64,000 nt of DNA from Mycobacterium kiyosense (GTDB taxonomy: Bacteria; Actinomycetota; Actinomycetes; Mycobacteriales; Mycobacteriaceae): assembly GCA_021654635.1 (NCBI GenBank), contig AP025179.1, positions 5,332,001-5,396,000 of the forward strand, written 5' to 3'. The translations under genes were made by a program, and so were the position numbers. Shown here piece after piece: positions 42,462 to 52,415 of the stretch (positions are counted from its first letter, which is position 1; each line of letters begins with the position of its first letter). A model generated the notes under the pieces. The model was given only the letters and a program-made list of their open reading frames with translations. It was not told where the DNA came from and did no database searches.

Positions 42462-43388
42462 ATGCGCTCCATTTGGAAGGGCTCGATCGCCTTCGGCCTG
42501 GTGAACGTGCCGGTCAAGGTGTACACCGCCACCCAGGACCACGACATCAAGTTCCACCAGGTGCACGACAAGGACAACGGACGCATCCGGTACAAGCGGG
42601 TCTGCGAGGTGTGCGGGGAGGTGGTCGACTACAACCACATCGCCCGCGCCTTCGAATCCGACGACGGCAAGAGCGTGGTGATCACCGACGACGACATCGC
42701 CACCCTGCCCGAAGAGCGCAGCCGCGAGATCGAAGTGCTCGAGTTCGTCCCGGCCAGCGAAGTGGACCCGATGCTGTTCGACCGCAGCTACTTCCTGGAG
42801 CCCGATTCGAAATCCTCCAAATCGTATGTGCTGCTTGCTAAGACGCTCGCCGATACCGACCGGATGGCGATCGTGCACTTCACGCTGCGCAGCAAGACCC
42901 GGCTGGCCGCGTTGCGCGTCAAGGATTTCGGCAAACGCGACGTGATGGTGATCCACACGCTGTTGTGGCCGGATGAAATCCGCGACCCGGACTTCCCGGT
43001 GCTGGACAAGGAAGTGGAGATCAAGCCGGCCGAACTGAAGATGGCCGGCCAGGTGGTGGAGTCGATGTCCGACGACTTCGACCCGGACCGCTACCACGAC
43101 ACCTACCAGGAACAGTTGCTGGAACTGGTCGAGGCGAAACTCGAAGGCAGCGAAGCGTTTACGGTCGAGGAGCAGCCGACCGAGTTGGACGAGTCCGAAG
43201 ACGTGTCCGACCTGCTGGCCAAGCTGGAGGCCAGCGTGAAGGCCCGCTCGGGCGGCGCGACGGAATCGTCGCCGAAGAACGACACGGCGAAAAAGAGTCC
43301 GGCCAAAAAGACTCCGGCCAAGAAGGCGCCCGCGAAGAAGGCGCCGGCCAAGAAAGCGGCCAAGAAGGCACCTGCCAGGAAATCCTGA
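42462..43388 (+). CDS. mku: NHEJ DNA end-binding protein Ku, with Lys/Ala/Pro-rich tail
   Basis: 308 aa. The Ku core (1-250) starts MRSIWKGSIAFGLVNVPVKV and has IRYKRVCEVCGEVVDY and LLWPDEIRDPDFPVL. The last 45 residues are a low-complexity basic tail of KKxPAKK repeats (KKTPAKKAPAKKAPAKKAAK). The M. tuberculosis protein is shorter (273 aa), whereas M. smegmatis Ku has a comparable basic extension that adds DNA contacts. Works with LigD. Confidence 0.97.
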   Translation: MRSIWKGSIAFGLVNVPVKVYTATQDHDIKFHQVHDKDNGRIRYKRVCEVCGEVVDYNHIARAFESDDGKSVVITDDDIATLPEERSREIEVLEFVPASEVDPMLFDRSYFLEPDSKSSKSYVLLAKTLADTDRMAIVHFTLRSKTRLAALRVKDFGKRDVMVIHTLLWPDEIRDPDFPVLDKEVEIKPAELKMAGQVVESMSDDFDPDRYHDTYQEQLLELVEAKLEGSEAFTVEEQPTELDESEDVSDLLAKLEASVKARSGGATESSPKNDTAKKSPAKKTPAKKAPAKKAPAKKAAKKAPARKS

Positions 43389-43487
43389 GCGGCACGGGCT
43401 TCAGCAAATCAACATCGTGTGTTCAACTCCTATGGGGTGTTTGTTCACCTATGCTCATCGTGCTGCCGATTCTTCGGAGGAGTCGCC

Positions 43488-44612
43488 ATGAAGTTTCCTC
43501 GATCCGCCGCCGCAATCGGACTGCTTGTTGTTGCGGCATTGGCGATGTCGGGTTGCGGCGGCAATTCGGGCAAGACTTCGTCGTCGGGATCCAGCGCCGC
43601 CCCCGTCGTCCCGGTGAACTGCGGCGGCAAGAAGAAGATCCTGGCCGGTGGCTCCACCGCGCAAAAGAACGCGATGGAGCAGTTCGTGTACGCCTACATC
43701 CATGCCTGCCCGGGTCACACGCTGGACTATGCGGCCAACGGTTCCGGTGCCGGCATGGCGGCTTTCATTGCCGGCGAGACCGACTTGGCCGGCTCTGACT
43801 CGCCGATGAATCAGGACAAGGGTGAACCCGACAGCGCGCGAGCGCGCTGCAACTCGCCGGCCTGGGACATTCCGGTCGTGTTCGGACCGATCGCGGTCAC
43901 GTACAACATCAACGGCGTCAGCTCGCTGAACCTGGACGGGCCCACCACCGCGAAAATTTTCAACGGCGCCATCACCAGGTGGGACGACCCGGCGATCAAG
44001 GCGCTCAATTCCGGGGTCAACCTGCCGTCGACCCCAATCCACGTCGTCTTCCGCTCCGACAAGTCCGGTACCACTGACAACTTCCAGAAGTACCTGGACG
44101 CGGCGTCCAACGGCGCCTGGGGCAAGGGTGCCGGCCAGGTGTTCAACGGCGGCGTCGGCGAGGGAGCCGCCGGTAACGACGGCACGTCGCAGGCCATGAA
44201 GGCCACCGACGGCTCGATCACCTACAACGAATGGTCCTTCGCCGAGGGCCACCAGCTGAACAAGGCCCAGATCATCACCTCGGCCGGTCCGGAGGCGGTG
44301 TCGATCAGCCCGGAGTCGGTCGGCAAGACCATAGCCGGCGCCACCTTCAAGGGCGGCACCGAGCCCAACGACCTCGTGGTGGACACCTCGTCGTTCTATC
44401 GGCCGACTCAGTCCGGCTCGTATCCGATCGTGTTGGTGACCTACGAAATCGTCTGCTCGAAGTATCCCGACTCCCCCACCGGCCAAGCGGTAAAGGCATT
44501 CATGCAAGCCACAATTGGCGACGGCCAGATCGGTTTGCAGGAGTACGGTTACATTCCGCTGCCGGACTCGTTGCAGAAGAAGCTGATACCGGTGGTCAAC
44601 GCCATCGGGTGA
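43488..44612 (+). CDS. pstS2: Phosphate-binding lipoprotein PstS (PstS2 by position)
   Basis: 374 aa from ATG 43488, with CGGAGGAG upstream. Lipoprotein signal peptide with lipobox LAMSGC (Cys near residue 22), then a Ser-rich spacer. The phosphate-binding fold has [36 protein letters not shown] and the [11 protein letters not shown] loop. It delivers phosphate to a Pst ABC permease. Next to pknD as in H37Rv. The rest of the neighbouring pstB-pstS1-pstC1-pstA2 block of H37Rv is not here. Confidence 0.93.
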   Translation: MKFPRSAAAIGLLVVAALAMSGCGGNSGKTSSSGSSAAPVVPVNCGGKKKILAGGSTAQKNAMEQFVYAYIHACPGHTLDYAANGSGAGMAAFIAGETDLAGSDSPMNQDKGEPDSARARCNSPAWDIPVVFGPIAVTYNINGVSSLNLDGPTTAKIFNGAITRWDDPAIKALNSGVNLPSTPIHVVFRSDKSGTTDNFQKYLDAASNGAWGKGAGQVFNGGVGEGAAGNDGTSQAMKATDGSITYNEWSFAEGHQLNKAQIITSAGPEAVSISPESVGKTIAGATFKGGTEPNDLVVDTSSFYRPTQSGSYPIVLVTYEIVCSKYPDSPTGQAVKAFMQATIGDGQIGLQEYGYIPLPDSLQKKLIPVVNAIG

Positions 44613-44941
44613 CCGCTAGTCACCGCCGCGAGCGCCGGGACACGTTGCGGGGCGGTCGGTTCCGCCGCCTTCGCCACCTCGAAGAGGTTAATGTTCAAGC
44701 ACACCAACGGTTTTCAGGGCTGGCAGCGTTTTCAGACCGGTACCCGACCGGCCGGACGACCCAACCCCGTTACGCACTCGTGATCAAAAATCGTGCCGAG
44801 TCCCCGGATTTGGTTGTGTGCCCACTCCACGAGGATTTACCGTGTGTTAACCATTCGTTTCGGCGCCGCGGCAGCGTGGCCGCCGGTACGTGACCGCTAC
44901 CGGATGCGGCGTGGGGTGTCCGGGCGAAGGGAGCGTCGACG
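44613..44941. other. 329-bp pstS2/pknD intergenic region
   Basis: No gene supported. A GGCGG/CCGCC hairpin near 44650-44665 may end pstS2 transcription. The remainder is locally A+T-richer (GTTAATGTTCAAG near 44688, GTGTTAACC near 44842) and probably carries the pknD promoter. No known operator could be assigned. Confidence 0.4.
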
Positions 44942-47182
44942 GTGACCAACACCGGTTCGGAATCGCGGGTGGGCTCGCATTTTGGGCCCTACCAGTTGGT
45001 GCGCCTGATCGGCCGCGGCGGCATGGGCGAGGTTTACGAGGCCGAGGACACCCGTAAGCATCGGGTGGTGGCGCTCAAGCTGATTTCGACGGCGTACTCG
45101 GGCAATCCGGTTTTCGCTGCCCGGATGCAGCGCGAAGCCGATATCGCCGGGCGGCTGACCGAACCGCACGTGGTGCCGATCCACGACTACGGCGAGATCG
45201 ACGGACAGTTCTACGTGGAGATGCGCCTGATCGACGGGGTGTCGCTGCGCTCGATGCTGACGCAGTACGGGCCGCTCACGCCGGCCCGGACGGTGGCCAT
45301 TGTGCGGCAGGTCGCCGCGGCGCTGGATGCCGCGCACGCCAGCGGGATCACGCATCGCGACGTGAAGCCGGAGAACATCCTCGTCGCCGCCAACGACTTT
45401 GCGTATCTGGTCGACTTCGGCATCGCCCGCGCCGGTCAAGATCCCAGTCTCACGCAGAGCGGGATGGCGGTGGGCACCTACAACTACATGGCTCCGGAGC
45501 GGTTCACCGGCGACGAAGTCACGTATCGGGCCGACATCTACGCGCTGGCCTGCGTGCTGGGTGAATGCCTGACCGGGGCACCACCGTACCGGGCGGACAG
45601 CGTGGAGCGGCTGATCGCGTCGCATCTGATGGAGCCGATCCCGCGGCCCAGCGTGCTGCGGCCGGGCCGGGTTCCGGAGGCGCTGGACGCGGTGATTGCC
45701 AAAGGCATGGCGAAGAACCCCACCGAGCGCTACATGACGGCCGGCGACCTCGCCGCCGCCGCCCACGACGCGCTGACCACTCCCGAGCAGCGCCAAGAGG
45801 CCACCATCCTGCGGCAAGGCGACAATCAGACGCTCATCGCGCCCGTCGTCGACCCGAGCCTGGCCGGCGGCTGGAACAGTCGCGGCGGCGCCAGCGGGCA
45901 ACCGTCCGGCCCGGCGGCCATGCCTGCTGCGCCCGCTCAGTACGCCGCCGCGGACCAGACCATGCGGACACCGATTCCGCCGTACGGCTCCGGCACGCGG
46001 ACACCGGCGCCGCCGTACCCCACCGGCGACCAGACCGCCCGAATACCGTCGTATCCGACCGGGGACCAGACCGCGCGGATCCCGTCGTATTCGACCCGGG
46101 ACGAGACCAGGGTCGCGCCGGCGAACCCCACCGGGTGGCGCTCCGAACCTGGACAGAACTCCGAGCAGTGGACGCAAGCCGCCCCGGTCGCAGCCGCCGC
46201 TTGGGCCAGCCAGCCGGGCGCTGCCGCCGGTGCGCGTGCTGGTGCGCCACCGTCGCCCAGCCAGCCCCCGGCAAGCGGCCCGCCGCCGGCGAAGTCGCGT
46301 AAGCCGCTGATCATCGGTGCGATCGCGGCGGCGCTGCTGCTGGTAGTCGGCGCGGTGACCGCGTTCCTGCTGTTCGGATCGAAGGACAGCGGCGGTGATG
46401 CGGCGGACGCCAAGGGCCAGCAGGTTATGCCCTTCAAGGACTTCAACTTCCGCTTCGCACCGGGTGGGGTCACGGTCGACGCCAACGGCACCGTCTACGT
46501 CACCAACCAGACCATGTACGGCAAGGTGGTGACGCTGCCGCAGGGATCCAGCTCCCCCACGGTGATGCCGGTGAGCGGACTCTACGAACCACAGGGCATC
46601 GCCGTGGACGGCAACGGGACGATCTACGTCAGCGACTTCAACAACCGGGTGGTGTCGGTGCCGGCGGGCTCCAACAAACCAACCGTGCTGGGGTTCAGCG
46701 GCCTCAGCTACCCCGAGGGTGTCGCGGTGGACCCCCAGGGCAACGTCTACGTCGCCGACCGCGGCAACAACAGGGTGCTGAAGCTGCCGCCGAACAGCAA
46801 CGCGCAGGTCGAGGTGCCGTTCAGCGGACTGAAGAATCCCGACGGCGTGGCACTGGATACCGACGGGAACATCTACGTCACCGACACCGACAACAACCGG
46901 GTGCTCAAACTCGACGCCGGCACCACCAATCAGACGGTGCTGCCGTTCACCGGCTTGAGCGCACCGTGGGGCATCACGGTCGACGGCGCCGGCGCCGTCT
47001 ACGTCACCGAACACGACAACAACGTGGTGGTGAAGTTGCCCGCCGGTGGTGCGGCCAGCGAAGAACTGCCGTTCACCGGGCTGAACACCCCGTTGTCGGT
47101 CGCGGTGGATAAGAAAGGCAACGTCTACGTCGCCGACCGCGGCAACGGCAGGGTGTTGCGACTCGCGCCTTCCCCGAAGTAG
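44942..47182 (+). CDS. pknD: Receptor-type Ser/Thr protein kinase PknD with NHL beta-propeller sensor
   Basis: 746 aa from GTG 44942, behind AAGGGAG. Kinase domain (about 15-280): LIGRGGMGEVYEAED, catalytic HRDVKPEN near 138, DFGIARAG near 157, MAPERF. A long Pro/Thr-rich linker (about 290-450) holds tandem repeats of TGDQTARIPSY. One membrane helix (about 454-475, LIIGAIAAALLLVVGAVTAF) leads to an extracellular six-bladed propeller, each blade with a VAVDxxGxVYVxD motif. It is about 80 residues longer than the H37Rv protein (664 aa), the extra length lying in the linker. PknD is linked to osmotic and phosphate sensing. Convergent with pstA1 (6-bp gap). Confidence 0.96.
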   Translation: MTNTGSESRVGSHFGPYQLVRLIGRGGMGEVYEAEDTRKHRVVALKLISTAYSGNPVFAARMQREADIAGRLTEPHVVPIHDYGEIDGQFYVEMRLIDGVSLRSMLTQYGPLTPARTVAIVRQVAAALDAAHASGITHRDVKPENILVAANDFAYLVDFGIARAGQDPSLTQSGMAVGTYNYMAPERFTGDEVTYRADIYALACVLGECLTGAPPYRADSVERLIASHLMEPIPRPSVLRPGRVPEALDAVIAKGMAKNPTERYMTAGDLAAAAHDALTTPEQRQEATILRQGDNQTLIAPVVDPSLAGGWNSRGGASGQPSGPAAMPAAPAQYAAADQTMRTPIPPYGSGTRTPAPPYPTGDQTARIPSYPTGDQTARIPSYSTRDETRVAPANPTGWRSEPGQNSEQWTQAAPVAAAAWASQPGAAAGARAGAPPSPSQPPASGPPPAKSRKPLIIGAIAAALLLVVGAVTAFLLFGSKDSGGDAADAKGQQVMPFKDFNFRFAPGGVTVDANGTVYVTNQTMYGKVVTLPQGSSSPTVMPVSGLYEPQGIAVDGNGTIYVSDFNNRVVSVPAGSNKPTVLGFSGLSYPEGVAVDPQGNVYVADRGNNRVLKLPPNSNAQVEVPFSGLKNPDGVALDTDGNIYVTDTDNNRVLKLDAGTTNQTVLPFTGLSAPWGITVDGAGAVYVTEHDNNVVVKLPAGGAASEELPFTGLNTPLSVAVDKKGNVYVADRGNGRVLRLAPSPK

Positions 47183-47188
47183 CGCGGC

Positions 47189-48100
47189 TCAGCGCGACCG
47201 CGTGGCCACCAACCGCATCCCGGCGGCGATCAGGTTGATCACCGCCACCAGGATGATCAGGGTCAGCGCCGCTCCCCACACGCGCAGGAACCCGGCGTGT
47301 TCGGGGTTGGTGAGTTCGGTGTAGATCAGCAGCGGCAGCGAGGCCATGTTGCCTTCGAAGATGTCGAGGTTGATCGAGCGGCTGTACCCGACGAGCACCA
47401 GTACCGGCGCGGTTTCCCCGATCACCCGGGCCACCGCCAGCAGCACGCCCGACACGATGCCCGGCATCGCGATGGGCGTCACGATCCGCACGATCGTCTT
47501 CCATTTCGGAACGCCCAAGGCGTAACTGGCTTCTCGTAGTTCGTCGGGTACCAACCGCAGCATCTCCTCGGTGGAGCGCACCACCACCGGCAGCATCAGC
47601 AGGACCAGGGCCAGCGACACCGCAAACGCGCTCTGCTGGAATCCCAATGTGGCGATCCACAGGCTGAAGATGAACAGCGCCGCCACGATCGAGGGCACGC
47701 CGGCGAGGACGTCCACCATGAACGTGGTCACCCGGGCGAGCCGACCGGTGCCGTACTCGACCAGGTAGACAGCGGTCATCAAGCCGAGCGGCACCGCGAT
47801 CACGCCCGCGACACCTGCCTGCACCAACGTCCCGTACAGCGCGTGGTAGACGCCGCCGGCGAACTCCTCGGGCAACACCCCACGCAGCGAGTGGGTCCAC
47901 CAGTCCGCGGTGATGACGGCGTGGTAGCCGCGGATGATCACCACCGCGAGCACCCAGACCAGCGGCACCAGCGCGATCACGAACGACGCGAGGAAGAAGG
48001 TCGTGGCGATGTCGTTCTTGATCCGGCGAACCAGGCTCAGCGGACGGAAGACGACGGCCTTGACGGGCTGCTCGAGCGCGTCGGCGCTGAGTTGGCTCAT
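47189..48100 (-). CDS. pstA1: Phosphate ABC transporter permease PstA
   Basis: 303 aa from ATG 48100 ([14 protein letters not shown]), chosen because it overlaps the pstC2 stop as ATGA (48097-48100). Six membrane helices. The permease EAA loop is visible as [26 protein letters not shown]. It pairs with PstC2 for high-affinity phosphate import. No ATPase gene is in the window, so PstB/PhoT must come from elsewhere. Confidence 0.96.
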   Translation of the reverse strand: MSQLSADALEQPVKAVVFRPLSLVRRIKNDIATTFFLASFVIALVPLVWVLAVVIIRGYHAVITADWWTHSLRGVLPEEFAGGVYHALYGTLVQAGVAGVIAVPLGLMTAVYLVEYGTGRLARVTTFMVDVLAGVPSIVAALFIFSLWIATLGFQQSAFAVSLALVLLMLPVVVRSTEEMLRLVPDELREASYALGVPKWKTIVRIVTPIAMPGIVSGVLLAVARVIGETAPVLVLVGYSRSINLDIFEGNMASLPLLIYTELTNPEHAGFLRVWGAALTLIILVAVINLIAAGMRLVATRSR

Positions 48101-49071
48101 CCGTTGACCTTTCCGCCGGCGACCGCGCGCGCTGCCGCGTTGACCACGAAAGTCAGGACGAACAATGCGAAGCCGGCCGAGATGTAGGCCCCCGTCGGCA
48201 GGGGCCGGCTGAATTCGGCTGCGGCAGAAGCGATCTTGGAGGCGAACGTGTAGCCGCCGTCGAACAGCGACCATGTCCCGGGCCGCGCCGCCGAGCGCAG
48301 GATGATCAGCACCGCCACCGTCTCACCCAGCGCACGACCCAAGCCCAGCATCGAGGCGGCGATGACACCGCTGCGCCCGAACGGCAGCACTGTGGTGCGC
48401 ACCACCTCCCACTTGGTCGCACCGAGCGCTTGCGCCGCCTCGATCTGCATCGGCGGGGTCTGCCGGAACACCTCGCGTGACACCGACGTGATGATCGGCA
48501 GGATCATCACGGCCAGCACGATGCTCGCGGTGAAGATCGTGCCGCCGCCGGCCAGGGACACGTTGCCGCTCTTGAACAGGAAGAACCAGCCCAGATGACG
48601 GTTGAGGAACTCCGCCAGCGGCTCCAGCTTCGGTGCCAGCACGAAGATCCCCCACAGCCCGAAGATGATCGAGGGCACCGCGGCCAGCAGGTCCACCATC
48701 GCACTGAACGGCCGCGACAGCCGTTTCGGTGCGTACTGCGTGACGAAGACCGCGATGCCGACGGCGATCGGCACCGCGAGCGCCAGCGCGGTGATGGAAC
48801 TGAGCACCGTGACCATCAGCAGATCGCTGATCCCGAACGCCAGCTTCTGGTCGTCGGTGGTGTCGAACCGCGCGCTGGTGAAGAAGTTGACGGTGTTTGC
48901 GCGCAGCGACGGGACGGCCCGTAGCAGCAGGAACACCGCAATCAACACGATCGCCACCACGATGGTGGAACCGGCGGCCGCGGCAAGCGATCTGAACAAC
49001 CGATCGGCTCGCCGCGACGCGCGCGCGTCCACCTCCGCTAGCGCATGCTTTGCCAGCGGGGGATTGGCCAC
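48097..49071 (-). CDS. pstC2: Phosphate ABC transporter permease PstC
   Basis: 324 aa, the length of Rv0929. Six membrane helices, first one [22 protein letters not shown] loop: [26 protein letters not shown]. Lies 12 bp after pstS3 and overlaps pstA1, forming the operon pstS3-pstC2-pstA1. Confidence 0.97.
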   Translation of the reverse strand: MANPPLAKHALAEVDARASRRADRLFRSLAAAAGSTIVVAIVLIAVFLLLRAVPSLRANTVNFFTSARFDTTDDQKLAFGISDLLMVTVLSSITALALAVPIAVGIAVFVTQYAPKRLSRPFSAMVDLLAAVPSIIFGLWGIFVLAPKLEPLAEFLNRHLGWFFLFKSGNVSLAGGGTIFTASIVLAVMILPIITSVSREVFRQTPPMQIEAAQALGATKWEVVRTTVLPFGRSGVIAASMLGLGRALGETVAVLIILRSAARPGTWSLFDGGYTFASKIASAAAEFSRPLPTGAYISAGFALFVLTFVVNAAARAVAGGKVNG

Positions 49072-49083
49072 GTCAACCTCCGA

Positions 49084-50208
49084 TCAGGAGATCGCGTTGA
49101 CCGCGGTCGACAGCCTCGACTTGAAGGAATCCGGGATCGGGGCATACCCGTTGTCCCCCAAGCCATTTTGACCGGGTCCGATGGTCGACTGCAGGAATGC
49201 CTTCACCGCGGTTCCGACGGCGGCGTCGGGGTACTTCGAGCAGACGATCTCGTAGGTGGCCAGCACGATCGGGTAGGAGCCGGGCTGGGTGGGCCGGTAG
49301 AACGAGGCGGTGTCGAGCACCAGGTCGTTGCCCTGGCCCTTGACGGTGGCGCCGCCGATGGTCTTGCCCACCGACTCGGCGCCGATGGCGACGGCGTCCG
49401 GTCCGGCCGAGGTGATGATCTTCGCGATGCTCAGCTTCTGGGCCTGCGCGAACGACCACTCGTTGTAGGTGATGGCGCCCTCGGTGTTCTTGATGGCCGC
49501 CGACGTGCCGTCGTTGCCCTTGGCGCCTTCACCGACGCCGCCCTGGAACGACTTGCCGGCGCCTTTGCCCCATGCGCCGTTGGAGGCGGCGTCGAGATAG
49601 TGCTGGAAGTTGTCCGTGGTTCCCGACTCGTCGCTGCGGAACACCACGTGGATGTCCGTTCCGGGCAGGTTGGTGCCGGGGTTGAGGGCCGCGATTGCCG
49701 GGTCGTTCCACTTCTTCACGCCGCCGTTGAAGATCTTGGCCAGGGTGGGCCCGTCGAGGTTCAGTGAGCTCACTCCCCCGACGTTGTAGGTGACCGCGAT
49801 GGGGCCGAACACCACCGGCAGGTTCCACGCCGGCGCACCGCCGCAACGTTGTTGGGCCGCGGCCGCCTGGTCCTGGGTAAGCGGAGAGTCGGAACCGCCG
49901 AAATCTGTTTGGTTGCCGGTGAATTCGCTGATGCCGGCGCCGGAGCCGTTGGCTGTGTAGTTCAACGTCTGCCCGGGACAAGCCGATTCGAATGCCTTGA
50001 CGAAGCGGGTCATCGCGTTGTTCTGCGCGGACGAACCGCTGGCCTTCAGCGCCTTCTTGCCGCCGCAGCTCACGTTGCCCGACGACGCACTGCCCGACGC
50101 GCCTGAGCTGCCCCCGCCTGCGTTGTTGTTGTCGCTGCCACAAGCCGACAACACCAGCGCGCCTGATGCCAGCACACTCAGAGCAGCACCAAATCGGTTG
50201 AGTTTCAA
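49084..50208 (-). CDS. pstS3: Phosphate-binding lipoprotein PstS (PstS3 by position)
   Basis: 374 aa. Lipobox LVLSAC (Cys near residue 23), Gly/Ser-rich spacer, then [39 protein letters not shown] and [11 protein letters not shown] phosphate-binding loops. First gene of the operon with pstC2 and pstA1. About half of its residues are shared with the pstS2 product 5 kb away, showing an old duplication. Confidence 0.95.
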   Translation of the reverse strand: MKLNRFGAALSVLASGALVLSACGSDNNNAGGGSSGASGSASSGNVSCGGKKALKASGSSAQNNAMTRFVKAFESACPGQTLNYTANGSGAGISEFTGNQTDFGGSDSPLTQDQAAAAQQRCGGAPAWNLPVVFGPIAVTYNVGGVSSLNLDGPTLAKIFNGGVKKWNDPAIAALNPGTNLPGTDIHVVFRSDESGTTDNFQHYLDAASNGAWGKGAGKSFQGGVGEGAKGNDGTSAAIKNTEGAITYNEWSFAQAQKLSIAKIITSAGPDAVAIGAESVGKTIGGATVKGQGNDLVLDTASFYRPTQPGSYPIVLATYEIVCSKYPDAAVGTAVKAFLQSTIGPGQNGLGDNGYAPIPDSFKSRLSTAVNAIS

Positions 50209-50377
50209 TTCAGTTCCTAACTGGTAGTGATGAAAGATGCTAGACGCCGCCCACCCGTCGCGGCTTCCTGAGAACCCCTTTCATTACAGCTATTCACCTA
50301 CATTAACAACAGGTTACGTGCGGTGAAAGAGTTGCTGACGGACGCGACGCAAGCCCTTCGGCACCCCTGTGCCAAAC

Positions 50378-50391
50378 TAGAACCTGTTACA
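50378..50391. promoter_or_regulatory. KstR-type operator upstream of the SDR/DapB-like operon
   Basis: TAGAACCTGTTACA fits TnnAACnnGTTnnA at all fixed positions. It lies 61 bp before GTG 50452, in the divergent region with pstS3. Confidence 0.72.
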
Positions 50392-50451
50392 GAAATCATC
50401 GAGGCGATGGCCGCCGCCGTCGTGTCGTCCGACGAATGAAACGAGGCCGCC

Positions 50452-51243
50452 GTGATCCTCGACAGGTTCCGACTCGACGACAAGATCGCCGTCATCACCG
50501 GCGCGGGCCGCGGCCTGGGCGCGGCCATCGCACTGGCGTTCGCCGAGGCGGGCGCCGACGTGGTGATCGCGTCGCGCACCCGGTCGCAGTTGGACGAGGT
50601 CGCCGAGCAGGTGCGCGCCGCCGGGCGCCGTGCCCACGTGGTGGCCGCGGACCTGGCTCGCCCCGAGGAGACCGAGAAGCTCGCCGCGGTGGCCGTCGAG
50701 GCATTCGGGAAGCTGGACATCGTCGTCAACAACGTCGGGGGCAGCATGCCGAACACGCTGCTGACCACGTCGACCAAAGAGCTCAGGGACGCGTTCACGT
50801 TCAACGTCGCCACCGCCCATGCGCTCACCGTCGCCGCGGTGCCGCTGATCCTCGAGCATTCCGGCGGCGGCAGCATCATCAACATCACCTCGGCCATCGG
50901 CCGGCTGGCCGGGCGCGGCTTCGCCGCCTATGGCACCGCCAAAGCCGCGCTGACGCACTACACGCGATTGACGGCACTGGACTTGTGCCCCCGCATCCGG
51001 GTGAACGCGATCGCGCCGGGATCGATCCTGACCTCCGCACTCGACGTGGTGGCCAACAACGACGAGCTGCGCAAACCGATGGAACAGGCGACGCCGTTGC
51101 GCCGCCTCGGTGATCCGCTTGACATCGCCGCTGCCGCAGTCTATTTGGCGTCGCCCGCGGGTGGTTTCCTGACCGGCAAGACGCTGGAGGTCGACGGCGG
51201 CCTCACCTTCCCCAATCTCACGATCCCCGTCCCGGATCTGTAA
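50452..51243 (+). CDS. Short-chain dehydrogenase/reductase (Rv0927c ortholog)
   Basis: 263 aa from GTG 50452. NAD(P) loop [26 protein letters not shown], catalytic Ser in [15 protein letters not shown] as YxxxK, and the C-terminal [19 protein letters not shown]. Probably oxidises or reduces a lipid or steroid hydroxyl; the KstR-type site supports the latter. Followed after 10 bp by the DapB-like gene, with GGAGTCGGTC between, so an operon. Confidence 0.93.
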   Translation: MILDRFRLDDKIAVITGAGRGLGAAIALAFAEAGADVVIASRTRSQLDEVAEQVRAAGRRAHVVAADLARPEETEKLAAVAVEAFGKLDIVVNNVGGSMPNTLLTTSTKELRDAFTFNVATAHALTVAAVPLILEHSGGGSIINITSAIGRLAGRGFAAYGTAKAALTHYTRLTALDLCPRIRVNAIAPGSILTSALDVVANNDELRKPMEQATPLRRLGDPLDIAAAAVYLASPAGGFLTGKTLEVDGGLTFPNLTIPVPDL

Positions 51244-51253
51244 GGAGTCGGTC

Positions 51254-52333
51254 ATGGCAATACGTGTCGCCCAACTGGGCACCGGCAACGTCGGCATCCA
51301 CTCGCTGCGTGCGCTGATCACCAACCCGGAGTTCGAGCTCACCGGAGTGTGGGTGTCGTCGGACGCCAAGGCCGGAAAGGACGCGGCCGAGTTGGCCGGA
51401 CTCGAGCAGGCCACGGGAGTCAAAGCGACCACCGATCTGGACGCCGTGCTTGCCACCGCGCCACAGTGTGCGGTCTACAACGCGATGGCCGACAACCGCC
51501 TTCCCGAAGCGCTGGAAGACTACCGGCGCGTGCTGGCGGCCGGGATCAACATGGTGGGCAGCGGTCCGGTGTTCCTGCAGTACCCGTGGCAGGTGCTGCC
51601 GCAAAACTTGATCGAACCGATCGAAGAGGCTGCGCGGCAAGGTAATTCGAGCCTGTACGTCAGTGGCATCGACCCGGGCTTCGCCAACGACCTACTGCCG
51701 ATGGCGCTGGCCGGCACCTGTCAGAGCGTCGAGCAGGTGCGCTGCATGGAGATCGTCGACTACGCGACATATGACAGCGCCGTCGTCATGTTCGACGTGA
51801 TGGGGTTCGGCAGGCCGATGGAGGACATCCCGATGCTGCTGCAGCCCGGGGTGCTCAGCCTGGCGTGGGGCTCGGTGGTCCGCCAACTCGCTGCGGGACT
51901 TGGCATTTCGCTCGACGAGGTGACCGAGAAGTACGTCCGGGTGCCCGCGCCCGAGGCCTTCGACATCGCATCGGGCCACATTGCGCAGGGCAGTGCCGCC
52001 GCGCTGCGGTTCGAGGTGCTCGGCATGCTCGACGGCCGCCCCGCCGTCGTGCTCGAGCACATCACCCGGCTGCGCGAAGACTTGTGCCCGGACTGGCCGC
52101 AACCCGCGCAGCCCGGTGGTTCGTACCGCGTGGAGATCACCGGTGAGCCGTCGTACGCCATGGACATCTGCCTGAGCAGTCGGCTCGGCGACCACAACCA
52201 TGCCGGGCTCGTCGCGACGGCGATGCGCATCGTCAACGCCATACCCGCGGTGGTGGCCGCCCCGCCTGGGATCCGGACCACGCTCGAGTTGCCGTTGATT
52301 ACCGGCCGCGGCCTGTACCTCCCCGCCGACTAA
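51254..52333 (+). CDS. DapB-like NAD(P)-dependent amine/dihydrodipicolinate dehydrogenase family protein (Rv0926c ortholog)
   Basis: 359 aa. N-terminal Rossmann motif VAQLGTGNVGIHSLRAL and C-terminal domain typical of the group once annotated as dihydrodipicolinate reductase-like. Internal landmarks are SGIDPGFANDLLPMAL and LEHITRLREDLCPDWPQP. It is not the lysine-pathway DapB, which is about 245 aa. Substrate unknown. Second gene of the KstR-site-linked operon. Confidence 0.88.
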   Translation: MAIRVAQLGTGNVGIHSLRALITNPEFELTGVWVSSDAKAGKDAAELAGLEQATGVKATTDLDAVLATAPQCAVYNAMADNRLPEALEDYRRVLAAGINMVGSGPVFLQYPWQVLPQNLIEPIEEAARQGNSSLYVSGIDPGFANDLLPMALAGTCQSVEQVRCMEIVDYATYDSAVVMFDVMGFGRPMEDIPMLLQPGVLSLAWGSVVRQLAAGLGISLDEVTEKYVRVPAPEAFDIASGHIAQGSAAALRFEVLGMLDGRPAVVLEHITRLREDLCPDWPQPAQPGGSYRVEITGEPSYAMDICLSSRLGDHNHAGLVATAMRIVNAIPAVVAAPPGIRTTLELPLITGRGLYLPAD

Positions 52334-52415
52334 GCTCGGGCCGCCAACAAACCTGCGGCCGGTTTCGGATAACCTCACTTTTTTATTCGAACCCTCTGAC
52401 CTCTAGGGCGGTGAG

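Noticed and set aside
44680..44720. RegX3/Pho box upstream of pknD
   Set aside because: TTCAAG and TTTTCAG occur, but no convincing repeat with correct spacing could be seen by eye.
44897..47014. 705-residue minus-strand frame opposite pknD
   Set aside because: Antisense shadow; the plus strand has every kinase motif and the propeller repeats.
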